From positions 22,007,387 to 22,071,386 of the forward strand of contig OU612069.1 of NCBI GenBank assembly GCA_914767715.1: a DNA stretch of 64,000 nt, read 5' to 3'. Below the pieces are notes generated by a model. It saw only the letters and a list, made by a program, of their open reading frames with translations, was not told where the DNA came from and made no database searches. Positions 10,556-20,544 of this stretch are shown piece after piece. The number at the start of each line of letters is the position of its first letter. Position 1 is the stretch's first letter. Origin of the DNA: Membranipora membranacea. Taxonomy: Eukaryota > Bryozoa > Gymnolaemata > Cheilostomatida > Membraniporidae. The translations under genes were made by a program, and so were the position numbers.

Positions 10556-11905
10556 ATGACAACAACAGGTGAATATCAAAAACTTGACAAACATGCTGTG
10601 GAAATTGCTATGGATGAATTACAGATCTTTGACAACATTCACGTCAACACAAATCTTAAGAAATCTGAGATCCATGAGATAACACCAGAGACGCATCCTC
10701 AAGGCTTAGAACCAGTGACATTCGAAATAACCGGATCCAATACTCACTACTATGATCTTGCAAACTCATTACTTCATCTTCAGATCATGATTCAGAATTC
10801 AGATGGAACTAAATTGGATACTGATGGAACGAAAGTTGTTGTAACTCCATCACAGCAGATTTTTCATAGCTTGATTTCTAAGTTCTCAGTACTGCTTAAT
10901 CACAAACAAGTTGAAGATAATGTACATTATGCACACAAAGCATTTCTTACCAACATTTTGAATCATGATGACGGAGCTAAGCACACTCATTTGCGAACAG
11001 TTGGATGGATATCAGACGACATGGTTGAGGAGCATTCTGAGCAATTAACTGGTACTCAAGACGCAAAAATGAAAGCAAGGGCTGCAAAGCTAGCGGGAAG
11101 TCCAGTACTAGACCTCATTGGAAGATTGAACTCCCCGATTTTCATGCAAAAAAAGTATATGTTGCCAGGGGTTTCAATGAGGTTTGAATTGCAATTTAAC
11201 AGCCCACAATTTGTCCTACAACATATTAAAGGTGTTACGGATCCGTATGATTACAAAATTGAGATTGTTAAGGCATCAATGCTGATGAGAAGATTAGAAG
11301 TGCATCCGTCTGTCAGCATCTCACATATTGAGACTCTGCGTAAAACACCAGCCAAGTATGTAATGAATGGGTCGGATGTCAAGTTCTTTACGATCTCACC
11401 AGGAAGAGGAAGTGAAACAATTACGGTATTATCAAACCAACAGGAGCCCAAACTGATCATTTTTGGTATGGTAAAGCACTCTGCCAAGAATGGGTCCTAC
11501 AACCACTCCCCATTTAAGTTTGAACCATTTCACCTATCATCCATCAATGTTATGGTTAACAACAACTATGCGCTGAAGAAACCACTAGTAGTTGACTTTG
11601 AAAAGAATATCTATATGAGAGCTTATCATAATCTTCAAACAGTGTGTGAGAAAACCTTCACAGAGCAAGGTAACGGGATAACACCAGAACATTTTAAGAG
11701 CAGCCTTTGTCTCTATGCTTTTGATTTGACAAGCGATTGGTGTCATGGTGAAGGGACCCATCTGCAGCGCATAAGTGACACAAAAGTAGAACTTACTTTC
11801 TCCCAACCACTGAATGAGACTGTCAATTTGATGGTTTACTATGAGTATGACGAATTACTGAATATTGATGAATTGAGGAATGCAAGTTTGGCATCGGTAT
11901 CATGA
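10556..11905 (+). CDS. PY: major capsid protein (double jelly roll, hexon-like)
   Basis: 449 aa, full length for a Polinton major capsid protein. It opens with a charged helical region (MDELQIFDNIHVN), then a beta-rich body with the recurring Polinton signature around residues 55-80 (EPVTFEITGSNTHYYDL, LANSLLHLQ). The second half carries features typical of the second barrel, including MQKKYMLPGVSMRFE near residue 200 and FKSSLCLYAFDLTSDWC near 385. Trimers of this protein are expected to build an icosahedral capsid, which is why Polintons are regarded as virus genomes. The frame is undamaged, supporting recent activity. The stop overlaps the protease start (ATGA at 11902-11905). Confidence 0.92.
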   Translation: MTTTGEYQKLDKHAVEIAMDELQIFDNIHVNTNLKKSEIHEITPETHPQGLEPVTFEITGSNTHYYDLANSLLHLQIMIQNSDGTKLDTDGTKVVVTPSQQIFHSLISKFSVLLNHKQVEDNVHYAHKAFLTNILNHDDGAKHTHLRTVGWISDDMVEEHSEQLTGTQDAKMKARAAKLAGSPVLDLIGRLNSPIFMQKKYMLPGVSMRFELQFNSPQFVLQHIKGVTDPYDYKIEIVKASMLMRRLEVHPSVSISHIETLRKTPAKYVMNGSDVKFFTISPGRGSETITVLSNQQEPKLIIFGMVKHSAKNGSYNHSPFKFEPFHLSSINVMVNNNYALKKPLVVDFEKNIYMRAYHNLQTVCEKTFTEQGNGITPEHFKSSLCLYAFDLTSDWCHGEGTHLQRISDTKVELTFSQPLNETVNLMVYYEYDELLNIDELRNASLASVS

Positions 11906-12417
11906 ACTCACAACAGCTAAGGAATATTTTGAACAGTGATGAGCACACATCAAGGCTGAACCCGAGTGTTAAATCATTGGATGAATTTGTGAACACCGAG
12001 ATATTTATTCCATCAATGAATATTGTCAACTTTGACCAATCTCATCAGCCAGGAAGCCATTGGATCGCGGTGAATATAACAGACTCCGGAAGCATAGAGT
12101 ACTTTGACTCATATGGAGACACTGTCCAAAATATTTTGATTGATACCAAACTAAAACAAATGGGAAGAATAAAGCGTAGTAAACATGTATTGCAAGGGAT
12201 TTCTACAGTTTGTGGACAATATTGTCTTATTTTTCTGTTGATGCGAGCAAGAAACTACTCATACAAAAATATTTTATCTAAATTGAGACAAGTTGACTCA
12301 TCAAGGGAGAGGGACTTTATTGTTAGCCAAGTGATCAATGACCTTTATTTTGGAAATATTTTAAAAAAAAAGGTAGAAGTTTTTGATAAAAATATGCTAT
12401 ATAATGAAAATCAATAA
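11902..12417 (+). CDS. PRO: adenain-like cysteine protease (Ulp1/C48 fold)
   Basis: Maturation protease of 171 aa, close to the usual length. The catalytic set is visible in order: H53 in GSHWIAVNI, D69 in EYFDSYG, Q98 in VLQGIST and C104 in TVCGQYCL. It probably processes core and minor capsid proteins during assembly, as adenain does. The start overlaps the major capsid stop. A polyadenylation signal (aataaa) overlaps the end of the gene at about 12413-12418, so this likely terminates the + strand late transcript. Confidence 0.92.
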   Translation: MNSQQLRNILNSDEHTSRLNPSVKSLDEFVNTEIFIPSMNIVNFDQSHQPGSHWIAVNITDSGSIEYFDSYGDTVQNILIDTKLKQMGRIKRSKHVLQGISTVCGQYCLIFLLMRARNYSYKNILSKLRQVDSSRERDFIVSQVINDLYFGNILKKKVEVFDKNMLYNENQ

Positions 12418-12678
12418 ATATTTTAACAGAGCACAGATTTATACAGTAAACATCCATGTGGAATACAAATGCAAATGAATATACATGGGAAGTTTAATAA
12501 ACCACAAGAGTAAGCATTTCTCATCACGATAAAAGGAGGTGAGACATTAGAAAAATATCATAGAAGCATAGACACCATAAGTGGAAGCATGTACATGTTA
12601 TCATTTAAAGAAATTCAAGGGTGAGTTCAGAAATCAGTGTTCATGCATAGTATTTAGCGCAATATTTTTCATAATACA
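12418..12678. terminator. convergent 3' intergenic region
   Basis: 260 bp between the converging protease (+) and polymerase (-) genes. It holds aataaa motifs in + orientation at about 12413 and 12496 and no coding frame. It presumably provides 3' ends for the + strand transcript. No clear signal for the - strand polymerase mRNA was found. Confidence 0.45.
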
Positions 12679-15600
12679 CTATAAATTAATAGGTGATGTA
12701 GACACACCATCATCACAAACTAACCGTTTCGCGTAGAAAAAAGAAAGTCCAGACCTTAATTGGGTATATGTGACCATTGAGTTTTTCTTTCTCATGATCC
12801 CTTTATTTGTACCAAAAACAGGTTTTTTGGTGGTAAGTGTGCCAAGAAAGTGTGCTTTGTTGAAAGAATTCAAATTACGCATTATTCCTTTAGTGCTAGT
12901 TTTACTGGTTGATGCATTGAAAGTGTGATAGGTTTTGGCGTTTAGTGCAATGATCCCAGTGCCTGAAAACTCCTCTTTAAACAAACCAGGTGTGGTATAC
13001 AAACCAGGTATGATATACATGTACAGTCTTACAGCAAGGTTGCATGGTCCATGGAAGACCTTGAACTTTAGTCTCAACGAAGGATTTTTTATGCTCCGCA
13101 CAGAATTCAGGGATAAACCATTCACCAAATTCTTCAAAATACTGTTGTCTTAAGTTCATGGGAACCAAAGATTCCAAATCCCCACATGTAGCAAAATAGG
13201 CCGAATCGGTATCCATGCACACATACTCAAAAGAAGAATCGTGAAAGAATTTTTGCATGAAATCATAATAGAACTGCAGCATGCGTAACTTGGCAATTTG
13301 CAGAATAGAGAAGCCTATTATTATGGGAGTATCAAGTTTTATTTTCTTTTTACTCAACTCGATCTCAAATACATCGTCATCCAACTCCTCTATAGACATA
13401 AAATTTTTGTTGTTGACATATGAGTTAGCTGTTTTGAGGTCAGTTGTATATTTGATATCGGTAAACCGTTCCTTATTAATTATAGTGGCCCCAAAAATAA
13501 CGTTACCCTGTAACTTAGCGGTGTCAGATCTGACCTTGGTTGAGGGGTCACCATCACCTTGTCTTCTTTCATCACAGATTGCTTCTCCAAACTCACGGAA
13601 ACACCGATGTTTTTTGAATTGAACTATTTGGTAAATTTTCGAGATCTTTAGTCCATGGTCAATGTACCATTTCAGCAGAGATGTTAATACCAGAATTTTT
13701 TTACCAAACATACTACCAATGAGGGATCGCTGTGGAGTTCGATACAGATTGTTCTCAATCTCAAAGTTCTTCATCAGAGGGGAGAGATCTTCCCGACTGA
13801 TGCTAACATTTTTGAAAATTGGTGGCATTTCCTGAAACTTAGATTGTAAATCAGTTGGCACATGTACATCACATTCTACAAGACCAAAAAAGCTCTCTGA
13901 TTCTATTGCTGAAATAATTTCACTCTCAGTCATCGATTTCTTTTCACTCATATCTCTAAAAGAAAGTTTTTTCACAAATCTAGAGACCATCCTAGATGAT
14001 TTTTTTTGTTCTAACCACTTGCACTCAAAAATAGAGACAACTTTGAAACCTAGCTTTTGTAAATATCCCTCCTTTTCTACTGTGTCCTGATACAATTGTT
14101 GATAAGGGACACCATTAATGGGATTTGTTCCCTGATTGTTCGTGTTTGGGCATTGTGGGATTGGGCATCCGTGAAAAATACAGCCGTGAAACTGGTATAC
14201 GGTGTTATTTTCTTTGCAAAATCCATCAACTGGTAAGGCATGCTGACCCAAATAAATTTCACCTTGGTTATATTTGTGTCTGATATGTGTCTTTGTCAAG
14301 TGAGCATTGAACTCAAGCCACTCATTGGCTAAACGCCCTCGAACATCCACAAAGCATGGATAGAAATTTTCGTCACATCGTCGTCTGATCATACAGCCGG
14401 TTGGTAAAGGCTGCATCGCTGCATATAGATATAAACTATTGGCATCATAGCCTTTTATCTGTTTACAAATTTTTGCCTGCTGACCATATTTATTTGACTT
14501 AAGATAGGTTTTATCACACTCATGGTACCTATGAAACACAAGTGCTGGCCCTCCAACAATGTTATCTCTGATTGTCTTATGTAAGTCTGAATTTTTTTGA
14601 GATATGAGTGGAATAGAAAATTCATTTGTCAATGACTCCTTGAAAAGCCATTTTGTAGCAAGTGATGGGACACTGACAGCATCTTTGAGCATGTCTAAAC
14701 CTTTTGAGATGTACACAGAGGACTGTTTCTCAAGAGCCTCAAGAAATGGGACCACATCCAAATTGTTGTACCATATCAGGAAATCACGCATGGTTTCCAT
14801 ATTGTGATCACGCCATATCTTTTTGCAGTAGTCGTATTCATCATGCGTAATATTGGACTGTCTAAGGGATGAATAAAATGCAGAGTGAGGGGGTAACGTA
14901 GTCGCATCAAGCATGTCCAAAGAAGTGATGTATTCATACGGGAAGTAGCCTTTTTGCACAGAACAATTGTAAGCTTTTAGGAAGGACTCATAAGAAAATC
15001 CTGGCGCGATATAATTAGTGGCATCTACAAATTTTAATTTTTTGGTTTTAATACATTTCATACAATTGTTTCTTTTTATTGCAAATTTTATTTGATCTGT
15101 TTGACATAGGTGACGGATCAAAGGCGCACGGATGACATTTAAGTCATACTTTTGACCGTTAAAAGAGACCACTGGCAGTTCCGCTAAGTGGTCTTTGAGC
15201 TTTTCGATAAGACTACCAATACTATTGGATTGATATTTTGCGGGATGGGACCAATGTTTCTGTGAGTATTCTAATTCGGTTTGCATGCGCATGCTATCTA
15301 AGCTCTCAAGTTTTTCCAGCAGGGGGGAAACTTTTTCTAGACACAGAGAGTATGCAATATCACTGAGATGAGACAAGTAAATGACAAATTTTTTAACAAG
15401 CGTGTCAGTGTCTCCATCACTTACTAAACAAAATGGATCAAGGTACCCAGGGATGTTGGAACACACACTGATGCTCATGAGCTTGTGGTCATTGTTAAAA
15501 GTCAGCTTGGGTGTGTTTTCTAAAGTGGACTTGGGTAAGTAGCACTCGATATCAAATGTCACACGATAGGGATAAAACCGTAATTCATTAGGAATGGTAA

Positions 15601-16930
15601 GTCCTGTCCTATTCTCTATCTCGTCAAAGATATTACCCGGTGGGTGAAATACATCTTTATCAAATCTGTAGCGTGATTGCTGCTTAGCACAAATTTTCCT
15701 ATGTCGCAGAAGGTTATTTTTTCTAGGGAAGCTCAACTTGCATGTTTTGCAAGTAAAACACTTAGAAAAAGTTGACATATCTTGTATGTAACAGAAGTGT
15801 TTGCCAACCATACACAAGTTTAGCTCTACTTTGGACTTACTGAATGATTGAAACAACAGTGTGCAGTTTCCATCACTTGACAAGCTGTATACTGATATCT
15901 TGAGGTCAAAAATCTTTTCGATAGATGTCAAATCATCTAAAGTCACCCCTTGGAACTCAGAGGCTGAAGGTAGAGATCCACCAATGTATTCAACAAATCT
16001 ATGGAGCAAGTCATGTATTTTTACCAAACTGCTTTTTGGAAATAAACAGTCACATCGCTTTTTACAAGTGCAATTTTGTTTCAAGTAGAGAGCACGGAAG
16101 AAACAAAGATTATCAGAGATGGGTTTGTTGTTTACTCCCCTCTTTAGAGTTTTGACACATTTCAGTTTTTTGATATGTGATGGAATGTTACCGGGTGATC
16201 CAATCTTGGGAAACGGAAGTTTACTCAGGTAAAATGATATATTTGTTACATGAAGGACACCCCATGAACTGTTGGGTCGATTGGCTTTTGCCTTTTCACA
16301 TAAGTCCACACTTTCTAGAAGCTCTGCAACATCTTGCATGTCTGTTAATGATTTAATAGTCATGGGCTTATCGAAAATCATCGTGTTGTTTGCAGAACTA
16401 TGGTAGTATCTTAATTCATCGGTATTGGTGTTTTTGAGCACATAACCTAAGCAGCATTGAAGCTTGACTTGTTTGGATAATTTTGTAAGCCAAAGGTTGC
16501 ATAGAGCATCATATATTGTCACAGATTGATTTATCAGTCGGAAATTGAATATGTCAACAATTTTCCTACAACGAAAGTACGTTTTGATGGCTTCCCAATT
16601 TGACTTAAGGATGTCTTTGAGAGGAGATGCATGTGCAAAGGTTTCTACCTGGGTGGATTCATTTGTGTCATTGTGATTGATTGCACCGCCAATCTGTTGG
16701 GAGGCACCATCTGATCTTGACACAGTAGAATTGATTGCTTTCGAGCACTTCTGCTTGTGTAAGTTCAGTTGGTGGCGCCTGGTAAAGTTCCTGCCACAGC
16801 TATCGCATTTAAAACCGATAAAGTTTTTGTCGTGTTTGGTCTTAAAATGCCTATTGAGATTGGATTTGGTTGAGAACTCAACTAAACACACTTTGCACAT
16901 GTACATTGATAAAGTGTTATTGCTTTCCAA
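12679..16930 (-). CDS. POLB: protein-primed DNA polymerase B, frameshifted near the C terminus
   Basis: Replicates the element. The main frame (16930-12977) has 1317 residues. In order: C2H2 fingers at 12-33 and 42-62; an OTU-like segment (DNLCFFRAL near 273, KHFCYI near 377); a third finger at 392-414; 3'-5' exonuclease motifs at D460/E462 (FDIEC), N591/Y595/D596 (FNGQKYD) and Y721/D725; polymerase motif A D829 (YDANSLY), motif B K1139...G1147 (KLQGNVIFG) and motif C D1240-D1242 (MDTDS). A cysteine/His-rich insert between A and B (902-970) resembles a VSR-like nuclease. The conserved TPGLFK-EF and KTYH motifs lie in another frame, 13137-12679. A frame switch is therefore needed between about 13031 and 12993, at an 18-bp tandem duplication. 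Either the gene is damaged or the assembly has an indel. Confidence 0.93.
12983..13018. repeat. 18-bp tandem duplication inside POLB
   Basis: Two adjacent 18-bp units, 12983-13000 and 13001-13018, differ at two positions (aaaccaggtgtggtatac and aaaccaggtatgatatac). In the main polymerase frame they encode YHTWFV twice and then a stop. In the alternate frame the unit nearer the C terminus supplies the start of the conserved TPGLF motif. The duplication keeps the phase by itself, so a separate indel must accompany it. Confidence 0.85.
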
Positions 16931-16996
16931 ACAGATTAAATGAGTGTAGTAGTAGGAAGAAAAACAAGTTGAAAATATAACTAATAACTAATATAA

Positions 16997-19900
16997 CTAT
17001 AAAGACAGATAGTCAAAAGACCCGTCTGCCACGGGATTAGGAAGATTTCCTGACCTTGTGGGGAGTATCTCCTCCAATCTTGCTATATTGATTTTTGGCA
17101 TGATGTTAACTGCCTCTCCAATTGTTGCCAGTCCGAGCTGGACAACATATGATACACGTGTTTGGTTTCCTTTGCACGCTGCTCCTAGCTCCAATGCATC
17201 CTCGAGTGTGAGTGTCTGCTGACAGTTGTATAATCTAATCAACAAAAAAACTCGGGGATTACTTATCGATTTGTGAAGGTTTTACATGCAAATGTGATAG
17301 AAATGACAATGAGTCACTTTATAATCTACACTACGAAGCCAACTAGCAAATCAAAGCTGTATATAGGTAATGAAGAGAAGAAGACTATTACTCACACTGT
17401 ATCAGTATTCTCTGGTGTTCCTCTTATCCTGAGACGAGCATACTGACTTCTGAAACGTTTATTGACCTTGGTACCCATAAAACATTTCTCATACTTGCTC
17501 TCTATTGCAGCAAGCGCCCGTGCCAACGGCGAAGATACTGCCGGTGAAACCTGATACCCGCGGATTGTTTTTGTTCCGTATTGGTACCTTGGGCTAATAA
17601 CTGCAAAAACAACAGAAAAATAATGACATTTTGACAATAGTAAAACGACACATCATACAACAGCTGTCAATACTTTGAAATGACACCACTGCAAAAATAC
17701 CTGAAGCATTTGTCACTTATTCTATTCTCAATGTAGTGCAGTGTAAGTCCAATAACAGTGTTTAAATATTTAGTAGTTGTCCTATCCTTGCATAACATAA
17801 CTCCCAAAACTAAACACAATACCAATAGTTAACCATTTTTACAGTTGTCCTTTTTTTGCAAAGTCAGTTCAGAGAAGAAACAACTTATAAAACTTACATC
17901 CTTCCGACAGTTGGTGAAGAGCAGTGATGCTCAATGGTCTTCTGAGTGTGTCCGACTTGTGCCAGACGTCACCATCCTCCTATAATCGTAAATATATAAG
18001 TTATATTTAAGGATTGTCGTTATACTCTATTTATAATGTGCAATTTACATGTATATGAATTCCATTTTTAAGGATTATGCTAATACTCTAATTATGATAA
18101 ACATATGATATGAATGTGGAGAGTTTGTCATGAGAAGGATAAGAAGAATCAATAAATGGAAAACATACGTTTAGTTCGACGTCATCAATATCAAAGGCCT
18201 CCACCTTCACAGGGAAAACCACTAGTCCAGGAAATTGAGTTGTTGGAGGAGTTGGTGGTAGAAGTAGGGGCCTTTGTTGTGGTGGTGGAGGTGTTGGCTC
18301 TGGGGTGCTAGGCTTTTGGGAATTCTTTGCACGTTGTTGCTTGAACTTCCTCACAACTGACGAAGTAGACGGCTCTTCGTCATCTAAGTCAGGGAGTTCT
18401 CCATCATCATCCACTTTTGGTAGTGGGAGCTTAATTAAACTCAGCTTCGTCATGTTCTAAAATGATCATAATCAGAAAATTATTTAATTATTTGAGAGTA
18501 TATTATTATGAATTCAAACAGGGATGTATTGATCACAGATATACCTTGGGTTGAGAGATGGAATCTGATAAAATGATTTGATACACCACCAAACTAGATG
18601 CATGGTATCATTTATAATTTGGGAATGCAAGTTAAGAAACGTGAGTCACCTTTTTGGATGGTTGGATGGTTTTTTTCTTTCGTTTTGGAATCGGTGCATC
18701 AAGCATATCACCATTACCATCAACATTCTCCTCCTCACTATCGCTGAACATCTATAAAAAATAATTTTTAAAATAAGTCCAACGCAATGCGGACAACAAG
18801 CACACTTAGGTACGATGGTATACACATTGGACTTTGTCGGAGATAAATATGCATCAATGAAAGTCACTCGTGAATGACAGTTTGATACTTTGATAATCTA
18901 AAGTAAAATGTGCTTACCCGCTGATAAGCTTTACGCTTCTTGGAGTGGGAAGCATGTAACTCATCTCTTTTTTCGTCGTCTTCCGACGATAGGACAATAG
19001 GTTCGTCGTCAACTTCATTATCAAGCTGAAATGAATAATTCCATGCTCATTACACATTAATCTTTCAAAAAGAGAAACAAGCTATTTTCAGAGTGTTGCT
19101 TTGAAATAACAGCCAGGTCATTATTCACCTGACTTTCTCATCAATCAAACTTTGACATAAGATGTGTAGTTACTATGCATTATAACGCTGTAAAAGTAGT
19201 ACATTATAATATGTGAATTGAATTAAAAACAGACTCTAATAACTCACTCTTTTTAGTTTCTTTGCCGGGGACTTCCCTTTACTTGAAGCTGGTCTTTTTT
19301 TTGGGCACTGTATCTGAAATTCATTCTCAAATTCTTCCTGAAACCAAACAAGTTTGGAGTTATCAATTCAATACAAGTCAATTCAATGCTAGGTTGCCTA
19401 GCAATGGTAACAGTAATTACAATAACATGTACTTCACTCCATTTAATCCCCGCACATCAAATTATGCATCAGGCAATAATTCATGAAAGTTACTTACCAT
19501 TTCATCCTCATATGCACCATCAGACAATTTAACCTCCTTAGCTTCATCGTCAAGAAACATACGTTTGGCATAGGAGCTCATCGCATCACCTCCAATTCTC
19601 TTGGGCATCTAAAATGAAACAAAATGAAAAATGAATGGTTTGCTTAAAACTGAAATGCAGCTGTTTATGCAAAAATACAACATTATCAATTTAAAACTGT
19701 TTATTGCAAAAAAAAAAATTTTTTAAACCAAATATGAATCAATACTCTGTTCACGCATCATTGAAATTTAGTCTCTACAACGATTATTGAATGAGGTACA
19801 CCCCAAACACAGATGGTTACAAAAAGAAAATAATGAGTTAAAAGATGAGCGTTTTCGACACGCCCTCAGGGTGGACCTAATCTTCGCTAAAAAAACTGAA

Positions 19901-20072
19901 AAAAAAATCTTGGGCAATTTACAAAAAACACACTACAATGAAACTTAACCAGTAAAGTCAGCATTCTTACATGAATGTTGGTCCTCATGTCTGTTGACAG
20001 ACAACCACCATCTCCCATATGGGATCTTTGCCCAGGTTTGTCATATTGACATCCAAAACAAGTGTCTAGCAT
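16997..20072 (-). CDS. nine-exon Polinton gene, 441-aa protein of unknown function
   Basis: Coding exons, in transcript order: 20072-19971, 19608-19498, 19337-19248, 19025-18918, 18751-18650, 18456-18169, 17979-17898, 17600-17396, 17234-16997. They sum to 1326 nt, all junctions are GT-AG, and the phase agrees across every junction. The first exon encodes MLDTCFGCQYDKPGQRSH followed by a second Cys cluster (C5, C8, H18, C24), a probable zinc knuckle also found in other Polintons. The next exons are alternately acidic and Lys/Arg-rich with nuclear-localisation-like clusters (PKRKKKTIQ, KKRKAYQR, KKRPASSKGK). A Pro-rich linker at about residues 205-240 leads to a globular C-terminal domain (about 268-441: DVWHKSDTLRRPLS, ISPRYQYGTK). 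It looks nuclear and regulatory or DNA-associated; function not recognised. Such heavy splicing contrasts with the intronless left block. Confidence 0.8.
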
Positions 20073-20185
20073 CTATAATATAAAAAAATTAAAAAGATTA
20101 AAAAAGAATTTCAAAACAAAAGTAAAAAAATAAAAATGAAAAAAACAAAGATCATTGTATGTGAAAACATTTAAAACAAACTTAC

Positions 20186-20272
20186 GATTAATATTTGAAG
20201 GAAGATCAAATCTGCTAAAGAAGAGTGGTGGCTTCTTGTGAGCTTAGTGAATTCAAACTAAACTGGAAGAAT
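20186..20272 (-). other. 5' UTR exon of the nine-exon gene
   Basis: A consensus donor (gtaag) at 20185-20181 closes a non-coding leader that begins about 25-30 bases after the TATA box. It splices to the acceptor directly before the start codon at 20072. The exact 5' end is inferred from TATA spacing. Confidence 0.5.
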
Positions 20273-20296
20273 GTGTTGGCTATTCCAGCGCTGAGC

Positions 20297-20303
20297 TTTT
20301 ATA
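20297..20303 (-). promoter_or_regulatory. TATA box for the nine-exon gene
   Basis: Reads TATAAAA on the minus strand within a GC-balanced context (aaggtataaaagctcag), with a leader exon and donor site at the expected distance downstream. It lies just beyond the 3' end of the ATPase gene, so the two minus genes have separate promoters. Confidence 0.65.
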
Positions 20304-20544
20304 CCTTGGTTTCCAGCCTAAAATCTACACAGCTTAGAGGTGTCTTAGAGGGAGGGTTACTTTTCTGTTGCATGAAAAATATTAATGTTTGCCTGTAGCT
20401 CCAATGATTACTGTGTTCAACAACCCATGACTAAGATATTTCTGTGTTCTGAGATAATTTATTGACTACCACTTAGACTTTGAAAAATTAATTGATGAGT
20501 GCTGTTTAACCCTTGTGGAAACATCAGTTCTTTAGAAAAAAATA

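Noticed and set aside
10241-10594. 117-codon minus-strand frame over the core protein gene
   Set aside because: Mirror of a low-complexity basic gene; no domain and no independent signals.
11251-11806. Minus-strand frames within the major capsid gene
   Set aside because: Antisense shadows of a strongly supported gene.
12935-13622. Plus-strand frames over the polymerase C terminus
   Set aside because: Antisense to polymerase motifs; no independent support.
19262-19486. 74-codon + frame
   Set aside because: Antisense to an exon of the nine-exon gene plus intron.
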